From Pleurotus djamor (Eukaryota > Basidiomycota > Agaricomycetes > Agaricales > Pleurotaceae), in NCBI GenBank assembly GCA_029747585.1, contig JAPEVF010000107.1:44243-108242 (forward strand): a DNA stretch of 64,000 nucleotides, in the 5' to 3' direction. This document shows positions 12,203 to 24,084 of the stretch, one piece after another. Under the pieces are notes generated by a model. It made no database searches, was not told where the DNA came from, and saw only the letters and a list, made by a program, of their open reading frames with translations. Within the stretch, counting starts at the first letter, position 1, and each line of letters opens with the position of its first letter. The translations under genes and the position numbers were made by a program.

Positions 12203-13959
12203 TTACGCGACACCTGGCCCAACAGCCATTCGCGGCGCGGATATACTCGCGAATTCCGGAGTTGGGGCGAGAGAAGGGGTGTTGTTGTTCATGTTGTCAT
12301 CAACGGCATTATATGACATGGCCGACATGGGTTGGGGGGTATTCGCATCATCGTCATCGTCGTCATTCTCATCATCGTCTTCATCGGCGTAATTACCATC
12401 GTGTCCATTAGGATGGTGACTGCCAGGCGCAGCGGAGGAAGGCCCCGATGGGGGTGCGGGGTGCGCCTGAGTTTTAGATCCGCTTGCCTGCTGCTGTTGT
12501 TTCTGCGCGCCCATTTGATATGGAAGTTCATGGACCGGTATGAGTGGTGGTCCATTGATCCGTCCCGGCGGCCTTCCTTCAACGCGTCGCACAAACTCGC
12601 CCCAGCACGCCCGCTCATCCTCGCCCATCGCTTCGAATTCCTCTCGTAATGATTGAGGGGCTTTGCGCCACACGCCGCGATGGCGACAGACAGTGCTCTT
12701 CACATAACGACTTCCGAAGACACGTTCGAAAGCCATTCGTTGAGTCATGGCTGCCCCACCGTTGGGCGTTTGGTGAACCAAAGCCTCCATGGCTTGGAAG
12801 CCAGCAGATAACTCAGAGACAGTGTAGTCATTTGGCCAACGCTTCAAAGGAGGATGTGGGTGATACGGGATAAGGGGGGCCGCAGCAGGAGGGTGAACTA
12901 GATATTGGGGGAGGGACACCGAGGAGGGCGAAGTGAGGTTGTTGTTGCCATTATACTGCGAATTAGACGTTGAGGATTGGTACAAATACGTCGAACCTCC
13001 GGGACGAATAACAGTCGGTGTCTGTTGCGGCGATGTTGGGCTAGAGACGCTTGGTTCCCTAGGCGAGGACAAACTTTGAGCACGACTCTCACTGAGCTTG
13101 GGGCTCGTTGGAGAAGCCTGTTCAGGGGGAGCAGCAGTGTTGTTGGGTTTGGATGCTGGAGTCCCGCTTTGGGATGGTGCGGACAGATAGGCTGGATAAG
13201 GTTGGTGTTGCTGACGTGTATACCCATCCATCACGACGAGTTTATTGGGGGGACCTTCTATATCCGAGCCACCCGACGGAGCGGGTCGCTTCAATGTGGG
13301 GCTCCTAGCCTTGACCTTGTCGTCAATCATCATCTCGCTCGATGACGAGGCGGGGGATGTGGGGGACAGCTGCGGGGCATTTACCGTTTGTATCACGGTG
13401 CTTATGGGTCGTTGCTTGAGCTGGGTGTCAATCTCGTCAGACAAACCGACACATTGATCGTCAGCCAAGGTTTCTAGAAGGCTTTTCCGGATACGGTAAA
13501 GAAGCCTTGGGTGGCCATCAATAACTCGAACGGTGGTGATTGTGTGCTGCTCCCATTGCCTTGAGTCACGATTATATGTGTCAAGGTACGTCGTGGGCGT
13601 GAGACCCAGGTCGGTAGTCAACGAAGGGAAGCGAGACAATTGAAACAGCGGAAAAGTGGGGACAGGATGCTGCAATCGGAGAGGCTCGGTATTAGACTGG
13701 AAAAAACGGGGGGAACCATGAGCAAGTGGCTAGGGGATATTCGGGATACATATCTGACCTTATACCAGAAAACAAGGGTAACAGTTCGCTGAAGTATTTC
13801 GATTTGGCTGCGAATATCCTGGTTGGCTGTCATAAGGACCAAATCGGAACCCAGGGGAATTGGGCTGGCAATGGGTTGCTCGTCGTTGACTGGGCTACCT
13901 TGCTCAGGGCGTTGATTATTGCTCGTTGACGCGGGACTCGATTGACCTGGCATGACCAT
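12203..13959 (-). CDS. Unrecognised low-complexity nuclear-type protein
   Basis: Two exons, about 13959-13765 and 13698-12203, join in frame across a GTCAGA-to-CAG intron and give about 560 residues. Most of the sequence is Pro/Ser/Gln/Thr-rich and disordered. Near residues 340-450 there is one conserved-looking block: DYTVSELSAGFQAMEAL, then QRMAFERVFGSRYVKSTVCRH, then a Trp-containing REEFEAMGEDERACWGEFVRR. A long acidic run of Asp and Asn follows. The N-terminal block contains LITE-type helix residues DIRSQIEILQRTV, perhaps a short coiled coil. The overall style, with an ordered helical block between acidic and polar tails, suits a transcription-linked protein, but I cannot name a family. 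The start chosen is the first ATG in the exon; a second ATG lies two codons later. Confidence 0.65.
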
Positions 13960-15990
13960 GGCGGGGGACGGCGGCGGTGGTCAACGCAGCGAGGGAACGC
14001 TTTGCTGACGATGTTGCTTATGCCTAGGGAAAAGATGAAGAATAAGATTCATGGCAGGGCACAGGCGATGCGAGGGCGAAGGCAATCAGAGACTTTAACT
14101 TACCCAGTGAGCGTGCTGTACGTATAGACAGCTGGACTCCTCGGATCGTCGCTGGTTTCGTGGGCGGGAGCGATGGACGAGAGTTGATAAGAGACACACG
14201 CATGGACCACCTTGGTCCCAGGGTTTTCAGGCTCCGCTTGAAATCAGAGTCTTTCACGAGACCACGCCCCTAGGGGTTCGGTTCAAGTTCGGTTCCTGAT
14301 GGATTTCGGAGCGGAAGCGTTGTCGATGGAACTTTGGAGGTGCGTAGCGAACCTTTGCAAGACCTTTGCAGCTTTGGAAAATCATTCGGATAGTCTGCCG
14401 CGACCTTTGAGAGACTTTATAGTACAATAGAGCTGTAGCTGTGTCCTCGGCATGTCTGATCACACCAGCTTGCAGTCTCCGAGATGCGCATTAGGATAGA
14501 TCAATGTGAGTGGGGTTGCCGAATACACGATCCCCTTGAACCAATTTCTAGGACGTAATTTCCAACTCTACGGGGGAACGCAGTAGCTAGATCCTGTGCA
14601 TAGTACGCGATACTGCTTCAAGCTGGAAAAGCACGGTCACAGAAGTTCAAAAGATGGCTCTAGAAGCGGCGTCTCCGGTGTACCTTGACATACAAGCATC
14701 ATCAAGGATATGATACCGAGAAAGCCATCGAACTAGCTTTGGAATGCGGGGGCCATCGAGGTGATGAAGAAAGCATGATATCAGATCAACATCCCTCGGC
14801 TTGTGGGAAGCTTGGTGTGGGAATGTGGTCCCTATCCGGGCGATTCGGACCTTAGCGCTTAGCGGTAACCGTAGGCCACCCTCAAGTCTTCGTGTCTGAT
14901 GGTGAACGTACCCATCAGGAAAGCTGTCTTCCCCCTCCAACAGCAGCACCACAACGCTCTCTGTGCCAACCCGTCGCGTTGCGTTGGTGTTCTGCAGACT
15001 GACGTGTTATTTATGCATAACTGGGGTGATTTTGCAGCGCAACTGCCTAGTCTTGGTGCACTTCATCGAGAATTCGCCAAAAAAACGGGGTTTCAGTCGC
15101 AAAATGGCGCGCGAATCTACACGGTACCGGTAGTACGACGAGACTCTTCAACCGCAACCATCGGGGCCGCCCACTTTCCTATCCAAGCTCTTTGTCAGCC
15201 TGAGATTGCAAGAATCCGTGGGTGGCCTACAGTTTGGAAAGTCAAAGTCAAACACTCCTGCCAAACCCCACGAACCTCCTGCGCGGATATAACAACAAGC
15301 CTAGTGCCTTCACGTCCCAATTTAAGGCTCGTTCACCATCAATCAACGCTAATATACATACACTCCACAGGNCGCGCGGAACTCACTTTCGGAGTCACTG
15401 CTGTCCGATACGATGGCATTTGGGGTACACAACAATCCCAAGAAGTAGCTTGGAAACGCTCTGTTAAACTGTGGTACCTCCTCTGCGGTTGCTATAGGGC
15501 ACTTGGTTATCTTGTACTTCAGTGCAGTTTACCGGGAAAGCACGCCACAGCACATGAGCACATCGAAGCTTTTTCTGTCGTAGGAACTGGGATCCGGAGT
15601 CCAATCGACCGTATCGACCGAATGTAATATCCTCTGAACAATACGATGCACCATTCTCGGATGACGAATTCCGGGTGGACTTGCCATCAAGCCCAGAATT
15701 CGCAATGATTGATGGGATCGACTTGTTCATTGCTTGTTCAAGACCCTACCGAACCTTGGTTCAACTGGTGAGTCGGCTTGGTGGTTATTTTATAGTGAAA
15801 CATGATCGGTTGACGTGATAATTGTTCGTTGAGATGCCGCCTCGTCAACCTTGTGCTCTGTCCAAATCATTGACCAGCGTCGACCTCAAAGGCGCACATA
15901 TATCCAAAGCCTCTAGAGAGCAAGCAGCTTTCGTGCTTCCATGATCTGCCACTCTTTTCTCTTCGTATTCAAATAACAAAGCTACCTTCG
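13960..15990. other. No gene recognised; some long but unconvincing frames
   Basis: The largest frame, 14899-15627 on the plus strand (242 aa), has no motif, an internal N and competing frames opposite. The minus frame 14647-14952 is likewise anonymous. They may include exons of an unrecognised gene, but nothing supports one. Confidence 0.35.
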
Positions 15991-15991
15991 A

Positions 15992-17086
15992 ATGTCCTTC
16001 TTTTCGGCGCAATGTCTGTCGAACTCTCCTATCACCTGCTTCGGTAGCCTCACCTCCATCCTCCTTGCTATGGATGACATTAATCCATTCCTCTTGGTTG
16101 CTGCTGGTCCCGCTCGCCCCTCCACCATCTAAGCCAGCTAAAGTAGAATCGGCGGACTTGTCCAGCAGACTGGCCTTGCTGCTATGGCCTCTGACTCAAC
16201 CTGTTGCAGTGGACCAGTCCTTGCTAGTCTCGCCCCTTTCCGACGTGTTCAAAATAAGGTCCCAATGGACGGAGCTTAATGCATGTACATCCAGGTGCAT
16301 CCAGGACCCATTCCAACCTATGACACTATCAGTACCACCACCATTACTTTCTCAGCTCCCTTGCCCCTTGACTTCTCATCCGCCACCTCAGTTTTCTTTT
16401 GTCACTCCGATGAATCCACCGCATAGTCCCGAGTCCCCTCCCAAGTGCGTCTCCGACCTCGAATAATAGCTCTACGACGGTGACTCTTTCCTTTACTCTA
16501 CAAAGACTTTGACCCGCGGTACAAAACGCACAAACCCGACGAGTCATCCCGGGGGAACTCGTTCCGAACGGCAGCGTGATAATAAGGAAAATACTACACC
16601 CTTCTTGTGCACCTCAGACTGAGCCAGCTCTTGCTCCGGCGACGGGCTATGGCCCTCTTCAAGAGAGCCTGAAACCTCAAGCAGAAGCGCTGCACCCTGT
16701 CTTCGCTAGTAAATTATTTTGTCGAGAGCGCAAGACATCCTCTTGGGTGGCGACCGACATTTGGAATGCCATCCGTCTAGTCCCTTCGGCGGCAAAAGAT
16801 GCCTGCACGCTTCTCGAGGATGAAGATAAGCGATGGAGCAAGCAGCCTACGCCATCAGAAGGCTCCCAGCTGGTATGTCGCTATTGCGAGTAAGTTTTTT
16901 TTTTGTTTTGAAGTTTGGCAGGTAAAGAAACTGATGCTCTTCATTGCTCCCGTAGGCTATGGTTCCGAGTTTATCGCAAGAGATGAAGATACTGAAGATC
17001 ACGCTGATACGAATCCGTCAGAAATTGAGAACTTGGTCTCATCATTAGATACATCGTCGGAGGCGTACTTGCTCGCAGAGTCGTAG
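15992..17086 (+). other. Possible multi-exon gene, function unknown
   Basis: Several plus-strand frames follow one another: a Pro/Ser-rich frame 16065-16466, a frame 16576-16893 with WVATDIWNAIRLVPSA, and an acidic frame to 17086 ending in SEAYLLAES. A plausible intron runs from CGAGTAAG at about 16890 to CCCGTAG at about 16957. Stops at 16466-16570 would need another intron that I could not place. There is no recognised domain. It could be a decayed gene. Confidence 0.25.
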
Positions 17087-17574
17087 CTGTTCCCCTCCCC
17101 CACCCCAGTTTATCTTATCGTTTCTAAAAAGGATAATCTTGTCGGCTCGAGTTTCAGGGTCGGAGGCTCGAGCGCTGGACTTGGGGCAATACTTGTCACT
17201 AGGTCACCGGTGTCAAGCCTTGGTCAAGGCCGCCGAGCACCAACGCACCTACCCGTCTCCGAGTGCCATGGAATTCCTGTTGCGCAATGTTCACAGGAAA
17301 GGACTTCCAAAACTGCATTCCTACGAATGGGCAAAACATACGCATGTGCTGTATTCATGCTGTGTAATCTATAATTGTGGCTCGCAATGAAAATGATGCA
17401 GAACTCGCCGTTTGTCAAAACATCGGTGTGTTCTCACATTCAATGAAATTACGAATATGCGACTTGGACGCGAAACTCATTTCCGGTTGCTTTGCTTGCA
17501 GGTTCAAGGCCGTACCAATGGATATAAAGGCAATTAGGTGCATTTACTAAGAACCAATATTCCCCGCCGAAACA
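17087..17574. other. Intergenic, promoter side of first DUF6534 gene
   Basis: There is no convincing frame. TATAAA at 17523-17528 lies 47 bp before the next ATG and is a candidate TATA box. Confidence 0.45.
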
Positions 17575-19149
17575 ATGGATGCCTCGCGCGCACTAGACGC
17601 AATCAAGACACTTCTCAAGCCAGTTGAAGCTGGCGCTGCCGCCTCAGTCTTTCTCCTTGGCCTCACCACGATCCAAGTCTATCTTTATCATTCTCGGTTC
17701 CCAACTGACCGCTGGACAATCAAGTTACTGGTGAGCAAGCATCCCAGTACCTCCATTCGTCGAGAACTCAGCGCATTGTCCGTTGACCTGAAGGTGGCTA
17801 CAGTTTAGTACGTATAAATCTAATTGAACCCTCTCATTCGCCGTATTGACGCGTCTCTGGTCCAGTTTACTGCAAGTCGCGCAGGTCCTGGCTACCCTGC
17901 AGTACATCTACACGGTCTCCATCGACTGGTATGGTCGTCCTGAGAAGTACATGGTCAGGGCTCCTCCAGGGCTATACATGAATGTTCTCCTCGGAAGTGC
18001 CATATCAACTCTTGTTCAAGTAAGCTGGCCCCACATATCCCAATTTAGTTTGTGGAAAACAATGCTCATACGCAACAGTTCTTCTTAGCTCTGCGAGCTG
18101 GTCGATTCGCCGGTTCCGTGGTCATCACAGCTGTATTCTGGTTGCTTATCATGGTGTCCTTTGGCTTTGCAGTAGCCGTGTTCGTTGTTTTGTGTGCGTT
18201 TACCCTGAAGGAGTTTGTCAGGGACTGGAGCTGGCTTGTTGCAGCTGGGAAGATCGTCTCAACTATCTCCGATGTCTTCATCGCAGCCATTCTGTGCTTC
18301 TCGCTCTTCAGGGAGAGGAAGCAAGTCCTCAAACGGTTGGTTCCCCCATCATACATCAACCCCGAACTCATATGCTGACTGCTTCCCCAGTACAACCAGG
18401 GTGGTTGATCGTCTCATCGTTATCAGTCTACGTGAGTCGTTTACCTCTCTCAATCTCCTTTACTCTGACGCTCGCCAGAAACTGGACTGTTGACTAGGTC
18501 AGATTGCACGATATCGTACCTCCACTTTGACTAACAAGGGTTCCTATCAGTCTCTTATCCCTCGCTGTCATGTTTTCGGTGAGCAATCCATATACTTAGT
18601 GCTTATCCTCGTGACACACCCTGACCGAAATCTCGCTCTGCTCAGTTCATCGTTGCGAATACATCATGCAAGTCATTCTCAATTTAGAATTCTTCCTCCC
18701 TCCTTACTAAGCTGTACGCAGTTGTCTGGGTCGGGCTGTTCATGTGCCTAGGAGGACGTACGTACCCCATCCCTCAATCAACCCCTTCAGCTCTGAGTTT
18801 CCTTTTCTTAGTCCATTCGAATTCCCTTTTGGTAGCGTACGTTATCGCCTCAACGCCACATCAGCCCTTTCCCTGTTGACGTTTATCCTCTACAGGTTAA
18901 ATGCGCGCTCCGAACTACGTCAGCTCGGCCAAGCCTCAGCGTTCACCATGAATGCTTCTCGTCCCAGCCACCCCACAGTGTCTCTCGCGTTCGCCCACGA
19001 TTCAAATGTTCGTACGCGACTGTCACGCCAATAAGAGGCAGAGTTACTCATACTGGTATTTTCGTTTCTAGGCGACGGCCTCGCAGATGCCGATTGAGGT
19101 CAGTGTTCGTTCTCAGAGGAGTATAACTCTGGGTGTTGGTAGTAATTAA
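17575..19149 (+). CDS. DUF6534 seven-helix membrane protein, copy 1
   Basis: This belongs to an agaricomycete-expanded family of predicted seven-transmembrane proteins of unknown function. Exons include 17575-17730, a 14-nt microexon 17794-17807, 17866-18019, 18079-18335, 18391-18431 and a 19-nt microexon 18479-18497. Several short exons follow, to the TAA at 19147-19149. Hydrophobic helices are AAASVFLLGLTTIQVYLY, LLQVAQVLATLQYIYTV, an FFLALRAGRF stretch, ITAVFWLLIMVSF and VSTISDVFIAAILCFSLF. The family-type C-terminal part reads TRVVDRLIVISL, then TGLLTS, then LLSLAVMFS, and ends in NARSELRQL. The splice after ANTS uses a GC donor at 18668 (GCAAGT). Copies 2 and 3 have GT at the matching place. 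It is the first of three same-strand paralogues. Confidence 0.85.
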
Positions 19150-20022
19150 GTACTCGGTGAGTAGGCTACAATTGTGTTTATCATGGTTTTCGCACTTGGT
19201 TTCTTACTGGGGATTGTTTAGTGGTGTTATGTATACCGTGAACGAAATCCATTGACGCATGCGAGCATCGTCCCTTTCTCATCATCTCTTCATCCTGAGT
19301 TTTATGTCGAATCCGCTAGAATATGTTCGTGTTGTCTCACTGTTGCTTCCATTTCATTTCAGAACACAGCTGGAGTCGTGAACATGGTCTCGCTGTGTCG
19401 ATATCTACACAAGTCCGTCGGAGTTGGCAGCCCAGATCGCATCCAGTCACTCCTCGCACTGTCGAAATGAGAGAAAGCTTCAGAATTATTCCAAGAATGC
19501 CGGTGGCTGTTCGAGGGAGCCTCTGTACTGCCACCATCATGACCGTCGGGTCTCCCTCGCCGTGTACCTCACCCGATCACGATAAATTTAGTACAGCCTG
19601 CCAGAGCTTGCCTCATATTATTTCGGCCTCTGAGGAGACGAAACACAAGCAGATAGACGCACACTCACAAGGTCAGTGTAAGTCATCATTTTATACCATG
19701 CATCCGCCCTCTTGAGCATTCCTCCGATGTTGTCTAGACCCTATATTCTACAGGAAGGTGTCGTTTTCCCTTCGGGGCCTTGAAATTCATAAGCCACGGA
19801 TGGTCAATATAAAACAGTGATAGAGCTTGGCCGTGCTGTGCCCCTACAACGGAAGCTCGCATCACATAATGCGCTGTTCACCATTTGTTCACATCAAAGG
19901 TTCGTTCATTTTATTTAATGGATATGAGCTTAAGCCAAGATCATCTCACCCAGGCCTGCCGGCTCGATGAGCAGGCCACCGTATAAGTATCCTCACCCGG
20001 ACTTTCCAATCTTCCCGACCAA
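19150..20022. other. Intergenic between DUF6534 copies 1 and 2
   Basis: Plus-strand frames at 19252-19715 lack motifs and run through stops in other frames. Nothing else was seen. Confidence 0.4.
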
Positions 20023-21667
20023 ATGGCCCGACCAATCGATCCTTCGTTCGCATATGCACTGGATGCAGTCAAGTCACTCCTTAAGCCCGTAGAAGCCGGT
20101 GCCGCCGTGTCAATCTTCCTCTTTGGCCTCTCCACAATGCAGGTCTACCTTTACTTCTCTAGATTTCCCAAAGATCGCTGGATGATCAAATTGCTTGTGC
20201 GTAGTCTCGTGGGATCCTTCATACCTGAAAGCTGACAAAAGTCCCTCCGACTCAAGGTTACTACGATTTAGTGCGTTTATTCGCTACCCTTGATCGGTCT
20301 CACAACCTTATCTGGGTGTTTCTTCTAGCCTCTTGCAACTAGGGCAAGTGCTTGCTATTGTTCATTACATCTACACAGTCTCCATCGACTGGTATGGCCG
20401 ACCAGAGAAGTACATGGTCAAGGCATCCCCGGGACTTTATATTGAGGTCCTACTTGGTGGTACCATATCAACGATTGTCCAGGTAGGACGTTCCGAATGC
20501 CCCCTCAAACATGACTGACGGCGATAAAACAGTTTTTCCTGGCCCTTCGCGCTGGCCGATTCTCTGATTCTCATATCATTACAGGAACACTTTGGATCCT
20601 CGCCGTGGCTTCATACGCTTTCATCATCGCCATCGTTGTCGTTTTGTACATGTTTTCGCTGAAGGAGTTCCTGAACGACTGGAACTGGCTTGTCGCTGCT
20701 GGGAAGACCATTTCGACGGTCTTGGACGTCGCAGTCGCTGTTCTCCTGTGCTACTTCCTGTTTAGAGAAAGGAAGCTGGCTCTGAAACGGTTCGTCAATT
20801 CATCACATTGATTCTGCCATGCACTACGTCCCTAAACCACGGCCTTGCAGGACTACGAAGATGGTCGATCGCCTTATAGTAATGACTCTTCGTGAGTCTC
20901 CATGAATTCTACCCGATTTCCGCTCCTGAATATTGTCAGAAACCGGCTTGTTGACGAGGTCAGGCCTCGAAACTTGACATCAATTTACCACCTAAATATT
21001 AGGGGTCTCCCTCCTAGTCTCCTGTCCCTTGGAGTCATGATCGCGGTGTGTTTGTTCTTTTCAGGTCTTTTCGCCCACATTGATCACACCTGTGAAGTTC
21101 ACTGTCGGTGCCTTATGTTAGTCTCTACTCTTTTCAACTGGAGCCCTCTATTGTCACTGATCTTGCGCCCCCAGATATCTGGGTCGGGATGTTCATGTGT
21201 TTAGGAGGACGTGCGTGTCCTTCTCCCCTCTTTGACGCTGGACTCAAACCCACTATATCAGTCCATTCCAACTCCCTTCTAGTATCGTAAGTCTCAGGGA
21301 GCCTACTGCTCAAATCTACCCTGATGCGGGATCGGCAGTTTGAATGCTCGAACTGAGCTCCGTCGGCTCGATCGAACTTCAGTTTTCACGATGAATGGTT
21401 CTACCTCTCACCGCAGTCGCTTCACCGCGTCTCTCGCTTTTGCGCGTCCTTCGAATGTTCGTACCTGTTTTCTGACATCTCCTAAATAAGTTACCGGAAG
21501 AATTGCCGGCTGCTCACCGTGTATCTAACTGGTTATAGATGACGACCACGCAAACGCCGGTTGAGGTCAGTGTTCACTCGCAAAGATCTACTCCCCATGG
21601 GGTCAGTAGCAACAAGGTCCGTATGCAGTGTCATAGACTATCATCACTGATTCTTAGTCCCAAATGA
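20023..21667 (+). CDS. DUF6534 seven-helix membrane protein, copy 2
   Basis: This is the closest paralogue of the gene before it. The first exon begins MARPIDPSFAYALDAVKSLL and shares KPVEAGAA with copy 1. The 14-nt microexon is at 20257-20270 and encodes VTTI plus part of Tyr. The following exon reads LLQLGQVLAIVHYIYTVSIDWYGRP, nearly identical to copy 1. Later exons hold ASYAFIIAIVVVLYMFSLKEF, TRKMVDRL-like residues, a 19-nt exon encoding TGLLT, and a cytoplasmic tail with NARTELRRLD. The final exon reads TQTPVEVSVHSQRS and stops at 21665-21667. Intron positions match copy 1 throughout, so the pair arose by tandem duplication after the intron pattern was set. A ligand or role is unknown. 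Confidence 0.85.
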
Positions 21668-22144
21668 TGTAGGATTGCGCAGTTTAGACGGCTGTTCTCA
21701 TCTTCACGAAGGATTGACGAAAGACTGATCGACTGGTCAGATGTGTTTCTAATGATAAATACCTTGAATGCTAAACCCGAGTCACCTCCCATGGAATGCC
21801 TAAGATGCTTGCTCGTCGGAACCTTGGTCTCGATTTACTCGAGAAATCCGTCATCCGTGGAAGCCGGCACCCCATAATAGGAGATTTCACGCGTCGTGGA
21901 CCTCTTGATCAACTTCTCTGTCACTTTCTGCTAGCAACTCCCTTCGCCTGCCAGGAGTATTACGTGAACGAGTGAACACACCAATGGGTTTAAAAGCAAA
22001 GTGGCCGCAAGAGACCGTCAACCGTATTAATCTATCTTTTCACCCAGACGACGCCCATGTAAAGCCCTTGGGCTTGAACCTCCACATTTCCAGCTACTAT
22101 AGCTCCCCGCGTTTCGATTCTGCCTACTGTTCTTCCCCACGACG
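21668..22144. other. Intergenic between DUF6534 copies 2 and 3
   Basis: No supportable gene. A short frame 21972-22184 overlaps the next start and looks like a shadow. Confidence 0.4.
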
Positions 22145-23688
22145 ATGGATCGACCGGAGATTTCTGCGATCAAAAACCTCTTGACCGTCGTTCAAGTCGG
22201 CATCGTGCTCTCTATATTTCTCTTCGGCATATTCACTGTCCAGCTATATGTATACTATTCCCATTTCCCTAATGATCGATGGCAAATCAAGGCCTTGGTA
22301 AGTTGCGCAGTCATCTTACACGGCTTCCAGGTAGTTCATTCGTCGCCCAGGTTTCTACAGTTTCGTGAGTTTGGCTTCTCGTGCGCTTCTGTCAGCGACA
22401 TATTTGTTGAAACATGCCTTTCCAGCATCCTTGAACTTGGCCATGTCATATCCGCTCTTCACTACTTCTACACCATATCAATACGCTGGTACGATCGACC
22501 GGAAATAATATTCTACAGACCACCCATCGGTATCGATATCGAGACACTTTTGGGGGGCTACATCGCTTGTATAGTCCAGGTAAGAGCCTTCAACATCATC
22601 CCCAGCGGTGCACTTCATACCCTTTCTTCAAGATCTTCTTCACCCACCGTGCCAGGCGTTTGACTCAAGCTAAATACACGACAAATTTCTGCTACTTTTT
22701 GTCCTTCGCTCGCTTCGTGCTCACAACCGTCGTGGTTGTATACCTCGTAAAAGAGACTCTTCGGGATTTCGAACAGAAATGGGGATGGCTGGTCTCGGTT
22801 ACCTTGGCTGTGGGCGCTGCGGTGGATATCATCATTGCGATGCTATTATCTTGGCATTTAATTAGAGAAAGGAAGACGTCGTTCCAAAGGTGAGGATATT
22901 ACGTGCTTCTCTCGGTCGTGGTGGGAGCCTGATCTATCACTGCATAGGACCACGAGATTAATTGATCGTATAATACTAATGACAGTCCGTAAGTCGGCCT
23001 TATGTTTCTATTAAACCATCCCACCTCACCCATCACCTTCCTAGAAACTGGGCTAATAACAAGGTACGACCCTCCAGTGGCCCATTTAATGCGCACTCTG
23101 ATGATGGATGTGCAGTTTACTTACACTTGCCGTCATGATAACAGTGAGCCTATCTTACCAATATACCCGTATCCACTTGGCCTCACCACATCTACCCCAC
23201 CCGCTCCAGTTTGAAACTCTTACGACTAGTTGTAAGTCGTTTCAGGGCGTCATTCTTCAATCAAGCTCACATCATCTCATTCAACTGAAGACGTGTGGGT
23301 GGCACTATACATGTGTCTCGCTCGAAGTGAGTTTCATCATTATATTCGGTGTCATGACTCCAAGAATAACCTTTCTATACTCAGTTTTCTCCAACTCCCT
23401 CCTGGCCACGTGAGCTCCTTACTCCAGCTCCTGTGCCCCTCGCTCAGTCCCCTTTTCCAGACTCAATGCCCGCACGATCTTTCGCCGCATGGCTGCTACG
23501 GATAACATCTCCTTGCGGCTAGCAGACGCTGAAAGTAGCCCCGCTCAAATCAAATTTGCTCAACCCAACGTGCGCTCATGTGTGTCTTGCGAAGGCATTT
23601 GCTAAGGGCTTGACAACTTTGACAGACCGACGTTATCGACTCAGAAATAAGCGACTCCACAACCATCGACCAATCGTCACTGCGTTGA
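22145..23688 (+). CDS. DUF6534 seven-helix membrane protein, copy 3
   Basis: This copy is more diverged, but the gene plan is the same. Exon 1 starts MDRPEISAIKNLLTVVQVG and continues as a helix, IVLSIFLFGIFTVQLYVYY. A 14-nt microexon lies at 22351-22364, then ILELGHVISALHYFYTISIRWYDRP. FCYFLSFARFVLTTVVVVYLV and VTLAVGAAVDIIIAMLLSWHLIRERK are further helices. A 19-nt exon encodes TGLIT. The C-terminal exon has LATLNARTIFRRMA and an acidic tail. I joined a last exon through an intron at about 23570-23624, ending in SSLR and TGA at 23686-23688; this end is less certain. It is followed on the same strand by the P450. Confidence 0.8.
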
Positions 23689-24084
23689 TGATGCACCTCC
23701 GCTTTATAGGTCGTTACCTACATATCGAACGTTGTTACTTGCAGCCAGTTCGCACGAAGCTCTCGTCCTCGTTCCTGGTACCTGAGCGGAACTTTTCGCT
23801 CGAAGGCCCATCTGACCAACATCTGACTCTGCTTCAACTTTTTACTACCCGCTCGATGTATTTCTCGTAGTAACCTGCCCATGAGAAGAACCAAAAGCCT
23901 ATCCCTTCGGGTGTTATCTCGCAGTATGTAGTGACGCCGACGGCTTTTCCTGCACGTTCAATTTCCCGACGGAACGATCACCATGTGATCCCACGTCTAC
24001 AGTTTATTGATGAGGTACTTAAAGCGCCTACAACCATGCCGACGGTTATCTTCTTCCACTTCTACTTTCCTCCTCAACGCCGTA
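23689..24084. other. Intergenic before P450
   Basis: No separate gene is visible. The P450 frame is open from 24007, so the start could lie 78 nt upstream of the one chosen. Confidence 0.4.

Noticed and set aside
14899..15627. 242-residue plus-strand frame as a gene
   Set aside because: No motif, no splice pattern, an internal N and equally open opposite frames.
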